Assembly (NCBI GenBank): GCA_013139395.1
Contig: WTAX01000121.1
Location: forward strand, 1-13,783
DNA length: 13,783 nt
Direction of reading: 5' to 3'
Source: Gammaproteobacteria bacterium
Lineage (GTDB): Bacteria; Pseudomonadota; Gammaproteobacteria; GRL18
A program made the translations under genes and the position numbers. The notes beneath the pieces were generated by a model. It had not been told where the DNA came from. It was given only the letters and a program-made list of their open reading frames with translations, and made no database searches. Shown here one piece after another: positions 7,651-13,783 of this stretch (positions within the stretch are counted from its first letter, which is position 1; the number at the start of each line of letters is the position of its first letter).

Positions 7651-9843
7651 CTACATTCTATAGCCTAGCCTGAATCCGTAGGTTCTGGGTTCACCCCAAA
7701 AACGTGCCGTTCCAATAACTGGATCGATACGAATGATATTCTGAGCATATAATTCATCAGTCAGATTATTGCCATACAGTTCTGCATACCAGTTTCCTTT
7801 ATGGCTGGAGTAACTAAGATTTGCATTGATCAGACTATAAGCTCCCTGCCGAACGGCACGATCTTGATAAGAATTAAAATAAATTGCAGATTGATAGCGA
7901 TAATCAATCGACATACTCAGGTCACCATGTTCAGGGAATGTCCACTGATATTCACTCCCCAATAATAGTGATACTTCAGGTGCCTGAGGTAACGTGTCGC
8001 CTGAACGATCAGGGCTGCTTGTGGGATTATTAGGATCAACAGAGTTAAATTTATCAAAGTGTGCATCCAGAAGAGTGGCTCCTGCAGTTAATTCAAGATT
8101 CCATAGTGGACGATACCAGACCTGAAAATCAAGTCCTTGAATAGTTGCACTGGCAGCGTTAGTTACAATTGGCAGTGTATTTGCTGGTGAATCTGGTGGT
8201 AATGTGAGAATCTGCATATCCGTGTAGTCATAATAGAAAAGTGCAGCATTGATGCGTACTTTGTCACCTGGCAATGTCGTTTTTACTCCTAATTCATAGG
8301 ACCATAGATATTCAGGATCAAAAGCAGGTTGAACAGCATAAGCATTGAAGCCACCAGATTTAAAACCACGTGATGCGTTGGCATAATAAAATATACGTGA
8401 GTTTGTACTATATGTGAGTCCAAACTCTGGAGTAACCGCTTGCCAGTCATCCTGGGCTTTGTATCGAATTGTACTGGTGCCCGCAGAACCAAACACTCCA
8501 AAAGGATCAATGATAGTCTGTTGTAAATCAATTTTACTTTCATCATAATTGTAGCGTAAACCAATTCGAGCTTGCCACTTTGGCATAAACTGATAAGCAA
8601 TCTCTCCAAATACTGCAAAGGCAGAATTTTCAGTGCTGCTATCTGGATTATTTTCTACACCAAACAATGGTAAACGTACATTTAGTTCTTGAGACGCATC
8701 TTCATGCAGGAAAAAAACACCTGTAACCCAGGAGAGAACCTGATTATACTGTGATTCGATACGAAGCTCCTGGCTGAAGGCTTTCGAGTTTGAAGCTGGA
8801 GAGTCTGAAGAAAAATCAACATTGGTTCCATCCAACTCGTATTTTAGATCCAGATCAGTTGTTTGGTATGCTGTTATTGACTGAACTTTAGTATTTCCTG
8901 TATTCCAGATCACCTTCGCACTATAAAGATCATTATGAATATTTTGATTCTGCTCCTTATTATAAGTCACCTTTCGGGGATCATCTGGAACTATACCACC
9001 CAAAAGAATACCTCCATTGATACCAACGTCAGGATTCGGTTGTTTAGCGAGACCACGAGCATCATCCTGTCGACTCTGCTCAGCGCTGAAAATTATATCC
9101 AGTTTCTTTGATGGGTGATATCGAAGTTTTCCCCGCCAGGCGTAATAGTCCTGATCATCCAGATCCTCATCAAGAAATATATTTTGAGAATAGCCATCAC
9201 GTTTTATCATCGTTCCTGCCAGTCTGAATGATAATCCATTATCGGAAAGCGGAATATTAAATGCCCCTCGAAATTGCCGCTGATTACTTTTGCCGTACAG
9301 TACATCTGCATAGGCTTCCTGATACGGTTCGGGATCTTCCGTAGTTATACTGATGGCACCACCCACCACATTGCGACCAAGATGGACGCTATGAGGACCT
9401 TTTATGACCTCTACACGTTTAATATCGAAAAAATCTCGCAACGACTGGGCTGCACGGGTCTGGTATACTCCATCGACAAAAGTGGCAACCCCTGAGTCCC
9501 CTGCTGCTGATACAGTACCACCAACACCTCGTAAATAGGGTTTACCCACACCTGAACTTGATGTAAATACTAACCCGGGAATATGATATTGCAGATCTTG
9601 AGTGCTCTTAATGTTACCAGTGTCCAATTTCTGGCTCGACAACATATTAACAGTAGAAGGTGCATGTTGCAGATCGATTTCACGCCAGTCCAGTGTAATA
9701 ATAATGGTGGGCAAACCATTAACTTGATCAGCATCGAGTGTATCGCTATCAGCCTGAACCGTCATTGCCATTAGCGACAAAACAAGCAACAAATTAATTT
9801 GCTGTCTGAGAATAAGGATAGATTCTTTTATTACTGGCTTCAT
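7651..9843 (-). CDS. TonB-dependent outer-membrane receptor
   Basis: The protein has 730 residues. A signal peptide covers about 1-31 (cut near VQA). A plug domain spans roughly 50-170 (APSTVNMLSSQKL, DLQYHIPGLVF, PYLRGVGG, FVDGVYQTR, VEVIKGPHSVHLGRNVVGGAISI). The 22-strand barrel runs to the end (FGEIAYQFMPKWQARIGLRYNYDESK, YYANASRGFKSGGFNAY, YSYELGVKTTL, ELYGNNLTDELYAQN, EPRTYGFRLGYRM). These are the standard plug and barrel marks of TonB-dependent receptors that import siderophores, cofactors or other large solutes. The segment LPTIIITLDWREIDLQ replaces the common VVTAxKREE TonB-proximal stretch. The last residue is Met rather than the usual Phe/Trp. The Shine-Dalgarno sequence is weak (GAGTT). 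The substrate is not predictable. Co-transcription with a hybrid kinase suggests that uptake and sensing are linked. Confidence 0.93.
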   Translation of the reverse strand: MKPVIKESILILRQQINLLLVLSLMAMTVQADSDTLDADQVNGLPTIIITLDWREIDLQHAPSTVNMLSSQKLDTGNIKSTQDLQYHIPGLVFTSSSGVGKPYLRGVGGTVSAAGDSGVATFVDGVYQTRAAQSLRDFFDIKRVEVIKGPHSVHLGRNVVGGAISITTEDPEPYQEAYADVLYGKSNQRQFRGAFNIPLSDNGLSFRLAGTMIKRDGYSQNIFLDEDLDDQDYYAWRGKLRYHPSKKLDIIFSAEQSRQDDARGLAKQPNPDVGINGGILLGGIVPDDPRKVTYNKEQNQNIHNDLYSAKVIWNTGNTKVQSITAYQTTDLDLKYELDGTNVDFSSDSPASNSKAFSQELRIESQYNQVLSWVTGVFFLHEDASQELNVRLPLFGVENNPDSSTENSAFAVFGEIAYQFMPKWQARIGLRYNYDESKIDLQQTIIDPFGVFGSAGTSTIRYKAQDDWQAVTPEFGLTYSTNSRIFYYANASRGFKSGGFNAYAVQPAFDPEYLWSYELGVKTTLPGDKVRINAALFYYDYTDMQILTLPPDSPANTLPIVTNAASATIQGLDFQVWYRPLWNLELTAGATLLDAHFDKFNSVDPNNPTSSPDRSGDTLPQAPEVSLLLGSEYQWTFPEHGDLSMSIDYRYQSAIYFNSYQDRAVRQGAYSLINANLSYSSHKGNWYAELYGNNLTDELYAQNIIRIDPVIGTARFWGEPRTYGFRLGYRM

Positions 9844-10194
9844 TTAACTCAATACTCATGGTAATTATTCAGCGTTAGTTCAAAAAAGTGAAAAAACCTG
9901 ACAGGCTTCTTATGTTATTTTCAAAGTTTTAGCGTCAGGGATGAGGCAGAAATTAATAAATCCATCGTCTCTCAAATACAGTGTAGCATAATTTATAGTG
10001 CTCAACGAACTGCTGTTTTGATCAGTCTCTGTATTTTAAATTTATACTTTTGGCTAATATTTTAATGTCATTAATTGAGGCATAATTTTTTCTGTGAATA
10101 GAAAGTATTAATTCATGTTTAAAAAAATCTATAGAAAATTCAGTTAATTAAACTCAGCAATATTTTAAATTTATTTTAAATAAAGGGGATTAAA
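9844..10194. other. Divergent regulatory region between receptor operon and cytochrome gene
   Basis: 351 AT-rich bases without a gene. The region must contain the promoters of the receptor-kinase operon (leftward) and the cytochrome c gene (rightward). Copy 2 of the shared 37-bp element lies within it, 181 bases from the receptor start and 135 from the cytochrome start. A separated inverted pair CCTGAC/GTCAGG is also present but not persuasive. Confidence 0.6.
10024..10060 (+). promoter_or_regulatory. Shared 37-bp element, copy 2 (receptor/cytochrome intergenic)
   Basis: AGTCTCTG (10024-10031), 12 bases, then ATACTTTTGGCTAATAT (10044-10060). Spacing and 32 of 37 bases are identical to copy 1, and similarity fades gradually beyond both ends. 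Its orientation relative to the leftward receptor gene equals that of copy 1 relative to the response-regulator gene, so it may serve the receptor operon, the cytochrome gene, or both. Confidence 0.7.
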
Positions 10195-10503
10195 ATGAAA
10201 AACAAGATAGTTATATTTTTAACGCTTTTAGCGGCATCAGGTATTTCATATGCAGAGCTTGGAGAAGATATTTATTCTGGTTCAAGCTGTGTTTCCTGCC
10301 ATGGTCAGACGGCGACAGGTATCAGTGGAAAAGGACAAAAACTAAAAGGCATGCCTGCTACTAAAATACTGGCCTTTATTGAAAAAGCTAAGTCCGATAA
10401 AGGCATTCATAAAGAAAGTATGGAACCTAGTGATAGCTGTGATGTAGGGATGTCTGATAAGGAAGCTGAAATAATGGCACAGTGGCTGGCTGCCGAAAAA
10501 TAA
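10195..10503 (+). CDS. Small periplasmic class I c-type cytochrome
   Basis: The protein has 102 residues. A signal peptide covers 1-20 (SYA cut), followed by a single mono-haem domain. CVSCH (32-36) is the haem attachment site. M76 (KESMEPSDSC) is the likeliest axial Met, with M86 as an alternative. The C-terminal helix AEIMAQWLAAEK is the usual last helix of this fold. An additional Cys82 has a counterpart in the cytochrome part of the next gene. The start is supported by AAAGGGG seven bases before the ATG. The protein would transfer electrons in the periplasm, with the partner unknown. The gene opens the rightward cytochrome group and is divergent from the TonB-receptor operon across a region carrying the shared element. 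Confidence 0.9.
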   Translation: MKNKIVIFLTLLAASGISYAELGEDIYSGSSCVSCHGQTATGISGKGQKLKGMPATKILAFIEKAKSDKGIHKESMEPSDSCDVGMSDKEAEIMAQWLAAEK

Positions 10504-10682
10504 GCTTATCAGTTAAATCTTAATTACTACAGACTTAAAATTATATATTAAATAAGAGTCCTCAGCCAAATGAAATTTTCCGCTGTCGCTTTGCTAACAT
10601 TTAATCTTGCAAAGTAAGACAGAGGTAAAATTTTATGTTAGACAAGTGATTTTTGTGTGTGAGTAAAATTCAGGAAAGTTTT
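10504..10682. other. Short intergenic stretch with leader-like mini-ORFs
   Basis: 179 bases between two cytochrome genes. A 15-codon frame at 10570-10617 (MKFSAVALLTFNLAK) resembles a clipped signal peptide, but its ribosome site is poor. A 4-codon frame follows GAGGT at 10635. No terminator hairpin is seen after the cytochrome, so read-through into the next gene is possible. Confidence 0.3.
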
Positions 10683-11540
10683 ATGCAATATGTACTTTAT
10701 TTTTTCATCACCTTTTGTTTTAGTTCAATATCGCAGGCAAGCTCTGATATAAAAGAGAGCAATGGAGAAGCTTTATTTAACAAGCATGGTTGTACCAATT
10801 GCCATGGGAATAATGGAATACATCCTACATCTAATTATATTCCTGTACTTAAGGGTAAGCAGATTGATTATCTGATTAAAAAGGCAAATGCTATCTTTAG
10901 TGGTGAACATTTCTCAAATAAAACGCGCTTTATGCATGAGCAGTTTTGTATTGGCAATAAGCTGCCCGATGAAGGCTGTTATCCTATTCCAGACATTGAA
11001 GAGATTAAAGCAATTGCACAATGGTTAGGTTCAGATTTGCCCAAAAAAAAGAAAACACCGCAAAAACTTTATGTTTCAGCTCAACAAGCCTACGAAAAAC
11101 TTGAAAAGTTAGGTGACAAAGCGTTGTTTATTGACATTAGAACTCGTGCTGAGATCGCATTTTTAGGTATGCCTACTAATATAGATGCTAATATTCCTTA
11201 TTTGAAAGCCGGGGATTTTAGTGAATGGAATGAAAGAAGTAAAAATTTTAAACTTTATCCTAATAGTCAGTTTATCAATAAAATCAGCGAATTGCTTAAA
11301 GATAGAAATCTGAGTAAATCAAGCCCAATTTTTTTGATTTGTCGTTCCGGCAGCCGCTCAGCCAAGGCATCTAAACTTATGTATATCGCAGGTTATACTA
11401 ATGTATATTCTGTTGTAGATGGATTTGAAGGAGATAAGGCTAAAGAAGGTCCATTAAAAGGTCAACGAGCTATCAATGGCTGGAAAAACAGTAAACTGCC
11501 CTGGAGCTACAAACTTAAACACGATTTAATATTCTTTTAA
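10683..11540 (+). CDS. Periplasmic cytochrome c-rhodanese fusion protein
   Basis: Start ATG 10683 is preferred over an in-frame TTG at 10653 because GGAAAG lies 4 bases before it and the signal peptide begins there. The product has 285 residues. A signal peptide covers 1-19 (SQA cut). A mono-haem cytochrome domain (about 24-118) has CTNCH (37-41), probable ligand M84 (RFMHEQFC) and last helix EEIKAIAQWL. A lysine-rich linker covers 119-128. A rhodanese domain (about 130-275) has the entry motif DIRTRAEIAFLG and the active-site loop CRSGSRS, catalytic C220. The tail QRAINGWKNSKLPWSYKL resembles that of stand-alone periplasmic rhodaneses. Rhodaneses carry sulfane sulfur on the active Cys, so the fusion suggests electron transfer coupled to persulfide or other sulfur chemistry. 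The cytochrome part resembles the preceding gene product, including the Met-x4-5-Cys spacing. Confidence 0.88.
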   Translation: MQYVLYFFITFCFSSISQASSDIKESNGEALFNKHGCTNCHGNNGIHPTSNYIPVLKGKQIDYLIKKANAIFSGEHFSNKTRFMHEQFCIGNKLPDEGCYPIPDIEEIKAIAQWLGSDLPKKKKTPQKLYVSAQQAYEKLEKLGDKALFIDIRTRAEIAFLGMPTNIDANIPYLKAGDFSEWNERSKNFKLYPNSQFINKISELLKDRNLSKSSPIFLICRSGSRSAKASKLMYIAGYTNVYSVVDGFEGDKAKEGPLKGQRAINGWKNSKLPWSYKLKHDLIFF

Positions 11541-11963
11541 ATCTGTAACAATCGGACGGTTGGAAATTCAATGAAATAGTTTTATTTTTTTACACGAAAA
11601 AACAGCACCTTATCTGAGGTATAAGTTGAGGCATTGTAGTCATTTCATAAGTATTGAAATTAACGCTTAAAATATAAAGCATTAACTTTTTCTTTCACAT
11701 CCATATCCCCAATAAGTTTAGTCATAAAAGTTATTTATATGTAGGATTTGTATTATATCTCAAGGTGAAGTTAATACTTTTGGTTAATAGTATTTGTCTA
11801 TCTGATTATTTATGATCCTTTTTACTGTAAATCAATTAAAAGATTTAATTCGATAGAAATACATAGAGTCACCTACAAAAGCATCTTTAGTTATAGCTGA
11901 TGATAATATTATTTCTGACAATTGTACGAGTACATTTATTACCATTGATAGGCGAGAAAATCT
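11541..11963. other. Intergenic stretch holding copy 3 of the shared element
   Basis: 423 AT-rich bases without a credible gene. Just after the fusion-gene stop, CAATCGGACGGTTG followed 20 bases later by a T run could be a weak terminator, but the stem is imperfect. The stretch probably contains the promoter of the rightward genes, with copy 3 of the 37-bp element in its centre. Confidence 0.5.
11754..11790 (+). promoter_or_regulatory. Shared 37-bp element, copy 3 (before the ACP-like gene)
   Basis: The core ATACTTTTGGTTAATAG (11774-11790) differs from copies 1 and 2 at two of 17 positions. The preceding 20 bases match copy 1 at 13 positions without a gap, including most of TCTC and GTGAA. 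It lies 173 bases before ATG 11964. A still weaker resemblance occurs at about 12410-12430 (TTAGATAGTATTTG), just before the di-haem gene. Confidence 0.55.
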
Positions 11964-12245
11964 ATGTGTGTCAAAGTTTCAGATAGTGAAATAGATACAG
12001 TGAAAGCCTTAATGACCATGAGTTTAAATGCAATTATTTCTGATGTATTTCAAATTGATTGTGAAAAAATTAATCCTATTCATGATTTAAGAAAGGATTT
12101 AAACATGGATAAAGAACAAGAATATCTTTTGAAAAGTACTGTATTTGAATATTTTGATGGCTATGAGTTAGAAATATCCTCTGAATATACCATTCAATAT
12201 TTCCACAATGATGTGATATTAAATTGTTTTGAAAACGAACAATAA
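11964..12245 (+). CDS. Small acidic protein resembling an acyl carrier protein without the carrier serine
   Basis: The protein has 93 residues and no signal peptide, so it is cytoplasmic. The order of elements recalls acyl carrier proteins: helix 1 (ALMTMSLNAIISDVFQI), then INPIHDLRKDLNMD, then a second helix, then an acidic stretch and a TIQYFHNDVI segment similar to the ACP TVxDVI end. The position of the phosphopantetheine serine in the DSL motif is taken by Lys50 (DLNMDKEQ), so it could not carry an acyl group in the usual way. ATG 11964 has GGCGAG seven bases upstream. An internal ATG at 12012 is a less likely alternative. The fold assignment is by eye and weak. The gene may equally be an unrelated small protein. 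It follows copy 3 of the shared element. Confidence 0.5.
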   Translation: MCVKVSDSEIDTVKALMTMSLNAIISDVFQIDCEKINPIHDLRKDLNMDKEQEYLLKSTVFEYFDGYELEISSEYTIQYFHNDVILNCFENEQ

Positions 12246-12287
12246 ATTTGACAGGCACACTACATAGATAAAACATATTGAACAGAA

Positions 12288-12295
12288 AAAGGAGG
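12288..12295 (+). promoter_or_regulatory. Near-perfect Shine-Dalgarno sequence before a TTG codon
   Basis: AAAGGAGG followed by a 7-base spacer and TTG at 12303 is the strongest ribosome-binding site in the window, yet it serves a frame of only 22 codons. Confidence 0.6.
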
Positions 12296-12302
12296 AATAA
12301 TT

Positions 12303-12371
12303 TTGAGTAAATATAAAATAAAATCTATATTCAATGGATGTGTAATACTTGCAATTTCCACATTGATTTAA
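12303..12371 (+). CDS. 22-codon hydrophobic mini-ORF (small membrane peptide or truncated leader)
   Basis: From TTG 12303 the frame reads MSKYKIKSIF then NGCVILAISTLI and stops at 12371. A basic start followed by a hydrophobic run with one Cys is what a short membrane peptide, a signal peptide or a lipoprotein leader looks like. The ideal ribosome site argues that it is, or was, translated. Either it is a real small protein between the ACP-like and di-haem genes, or it is the surviving leader of a gene lost by deletion or frameshift. No continuation was recognised in the following 130 bases. Confidence 0.35.
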   Translation: MSKYKIKSIFNGCVILAISTLI

Positions 12372-12506
12372 AATTAGAACACAGGTTATGACGGTCAAGA
12401 TCAAACAGTTACGTTAGATAGTATTTGTTTGTAGTGATAGTAATAACCTTAATATACATTAAAAAATATCAGATTTTTATTTTTACTAACTTAAAAGGTA
12501 TATATT

Positions 12507-13783
12507 TTGAAAAAATCAGCATTTATTGTAAGTCCAATTGTAATGGCGTTAATGATAGGTTCTAGTGCACTACACGCCAATGAGTATTCATTATCTCCTA
12601 TCGAGGAACTAGGGGAAGCAATATTTCATGATACAAATCTTTCCATAAATAAAAATCAGGGGTGTGTCAGTTGTCATGATCCTAAAAAGGGTTGGAGTGC
12701 TGGAATTTCTGAATTTAATATAGATGGAACTGTCCATGAGGGTTCTATTAAGCGTGCGTTTGGAAATCGTAAACCACCCAGTTCTGCCTATGCTACTCTT
12801 TCTCCACGTTTCTATGCAGATTTTGGAAAGCGATTGATTGGCGAAGTTAATCCAAATTTAGCTGATTCCCCACGTTTTATCGGTGGCAATTTCTGGGATG
12901 GCCGTGCAACAGGCTGGAAGCTGGGTAACTCTGCAGCGGATCAGTCTCAGGGACCATTTTTAAATCCTGTCGAACATGCTCTACCAAATCCGGCATGTGT
13001 TGTGCAGCGGGTTTGTAAAAGTAGTTATGTTGAACTGTTCGATACCGTTTGGAGTCCAAAAATTTGCAGCAATGTAGAAACTAAATTACTAGTTGATTTT
13101 TGTGATATAGATGACTTTGGTAGTTATCCACCACCAATGCAGAATTTAGTATCGCAAGCCTATGACCGTATTGCCTTGTCTATTGCTGCCTTTGAAGACT
13201 CAAAAGCAAGTAATGCTTATACTTCTAAAGTTGATGCCTTCCGGGCTGGCATGGCTAGTTTTACAGCTCAGGAAGAGAGAGGTCGTATTATTTTCCGTGA
13301 TGAAGCCAAGTGTGTAAGCTGTCATACGGGAGCAAAGGGACCTGGAGGTGCGCATCCTCTGCTAACTGACTTCAGTTATAGCAATATAGGCACACCACCA
13401 AATCCGGAAAACCCTTCATCAGAAATAGATCTTGGACTGGGAGGATTTCTTGAAACCGTACCCGGATATGCAGACTATGCTGATGCTAATATGGGTAAGA
13501 TGAAAGTACCTACTTTGCGTAATGTTGCATTGGGTTCTTGTGAAGATGCTAAGAATAAGGGGCAGCAAAAAAAATGCATTAGCAAAACTTATATGCATAA
13601 TGGTTATTTCAAGAGCTTGAAGAGCGTGGTTCATTTCTACAACACCCGTGATAGGAAACCCGTATGTGAGGAGCTTGGAATTGATAATGCCACTGAGACG
13701 ATTGCTCTTAAAAACGACTGCTGGCCTAAACCTGAAGTAGATGAGAACGTTGAGACTAACATCATGGGTGGCTTAGAAGTAGA
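12507..13783 (+). CDS. Di-haem cytochrome c peroxidase/MauG-family protein (3' end outside the window)
   Basis: The frame is open from TTG 12507 (AAAAGG eight bases upstream) to the right edge: 425 complete codons, with probably only the last few dozen missing. TTG is chosen because the next ATG would cut the signal peptide (MKKSAFIVSPIVMALMIGSSALHA). Two haem sites, CVSCH at 53-57 and 269-273, define a two-domain di-haem protein. Family blocks are NFWDGRAT, GPFLNPVEHA, ALSIAAFEDSK, LLTDFSYSNIGTPPNPENP, VPTLRNVAL and YMHNGYFKSLKSVVHFYNTRD. The later CWPKPEV resembles the family's usual CWPAPEV. Members reduce peroxide or oxidise partner proteins in the periplasm using electrons from small c-type cytochromes, so the 10195-10503 product is a plausible donor. 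At least eight cysteines outside the haem sites suggest disulfides. Confidence 0.9.
   Translation, partial: MKKSAFIVSPIVMALMIGSSALHANEYSLSPIEELGEAIFHDTNLSINKNQGCVSCHDPKKGWSAGISEFNIDGTVHEGSIKRAFGNRKPPSSAYATLSPRFYADFGKRLIGEVNPNLADSPRFIGGNFWDGRATGWKLGNSAADQSQGPFLNPVEHALPNPACVVQRVCKSSYVELFDTVWSPKICSNVETKLLVDFCDIDDFGSYPPPMQNLVSQAYDRIALSIAAFEDSKASNAYTSKVDAFRAGMASFTAQEERGRIIFRDEAKCVSCHTGAKGPGGAHPLLTDFSYSNIGTPPNPENPSSEIDLGLGGFLETVPGYADYADANMGKMKVPTLRNVALGSCEDAKNKGQQKKCISKTYMHNGYFKSLKSVVHFYNTRDRKPVCEELGIDNATETIALKNDCWPKPEVDENVETNIMGGLEV

Noticed and set aside
8289..8618. 109-residue minus-strand frame
   Set aside because: It overlaps the TonB-dependent receptor in another frame of the same strand and shows no domain.
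10570..10617. 15-codon frame resembling a signal peptide
   Set aside because: Poor ribosome site, very short, and no recognisable continuation in any frame.
12380..12430. Possible fourth copy of the shared 37-bp element before the di-haem gene
   Set aside because: Only the end (TTAGATAGTATTTG against TTAATAGTATTTG next to copy 3) matches convincingly. The core ATACTTTTGG is not preserved.
12877..13059. 60-residue minus-strand frame
   Set aside because: It lies entirely within the plus-strand di-haem cytochrome gene, which is open through this region and carries clear family blocks.
10195..13783. Methanobactin-type copper or PQQ-alcohol oxidation cluster
   Set aside because: A TonB receptor, MauG-like protein and hybrid kinase/LuxR pair occur in such clusters, but no precursor peptide, MbnP-like partner, quinoprotein dehydrogenase or PQQ gene is visible here.
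1..13783. CRISPR arrays, tRNA/rRNA genes, transposases
   Set aside because: No regularly spaced repeats, no tRNA-like cloverleaf or rRNA sequence, and no transposase or integrase reading frame were seen on either strand.

Overview
The window looks like accessory DNA from an AT-rich Gram-negative bacterium, most likely a gammaproteobacterium. The evidence is a TonB-dependent receptor, an outer-membrane barrel with a C-terminal Phe, Sec signal peptides, and periplasmic c-type cytochromes. The genus cannot be told from the sequence. Coding stretches are moderately AT-rich and the long intergenic stretches strongly so.

Left part (1-5000): a broken 5' end of a secreted S8 (subtilisin-like) peptidase gene runs off the left edge. 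It carries a 13-bp tandem duplication that shifts its frame. About 1.2 kb of non-coding DNA with several perfect hairpins follows. Next come two close paralogues encoding secreted START-domain (lipid-binding fold) proteins on the minus strand, at 1454-2218 and 3843-4625. Between them, on the plus strand, lies an outer-membrane beta-barrel gene (2997-3803). A doubtful 88-residue ORF follows.

Middle (5000-9850): a LuxR-type response regulator (5178-5834, plus) converges with a minus-strand operon. The operon encodes a TonB-dependent receptor (7651-9843) and then a membrane-bound hybrid histidine kinase (5858-7606). Kinase and regulator are very likely cognate, and the receptor shares the kinase transcript.

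Right part (10195-end, all plus): a small c-type cytochrome; a cytochrome c-rhodanese fusion; a small protein with an acyl-carrier-protein-like outline but no carrier serine; a 22-codon ORF behind a perfect Shine-Dalgarno sequence; and a di-haem MauG/cytochrome c peroxidase-type protein starting at a TTG codon and cut by the right edge.

The most interesting non-coding signal is a 37-bp element present three times: 5059-5095 (before the response regulator), 10024-10060 (between the receptor and the cytochrome) and 11754-11790 (before the ACP-like gene). The first two copies match at 32 of 37 positions, including an identical 17-bp core. This suggests one regulator, plausibly the LuxR-type protein, controls itself, the receptor-kinase operon and the periplasmic cytochrome genes. 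The inferred unit is an uptake receptor plus sensor system tied to periplasmic redox or sulfur chemistry. Its substrate is unknown.
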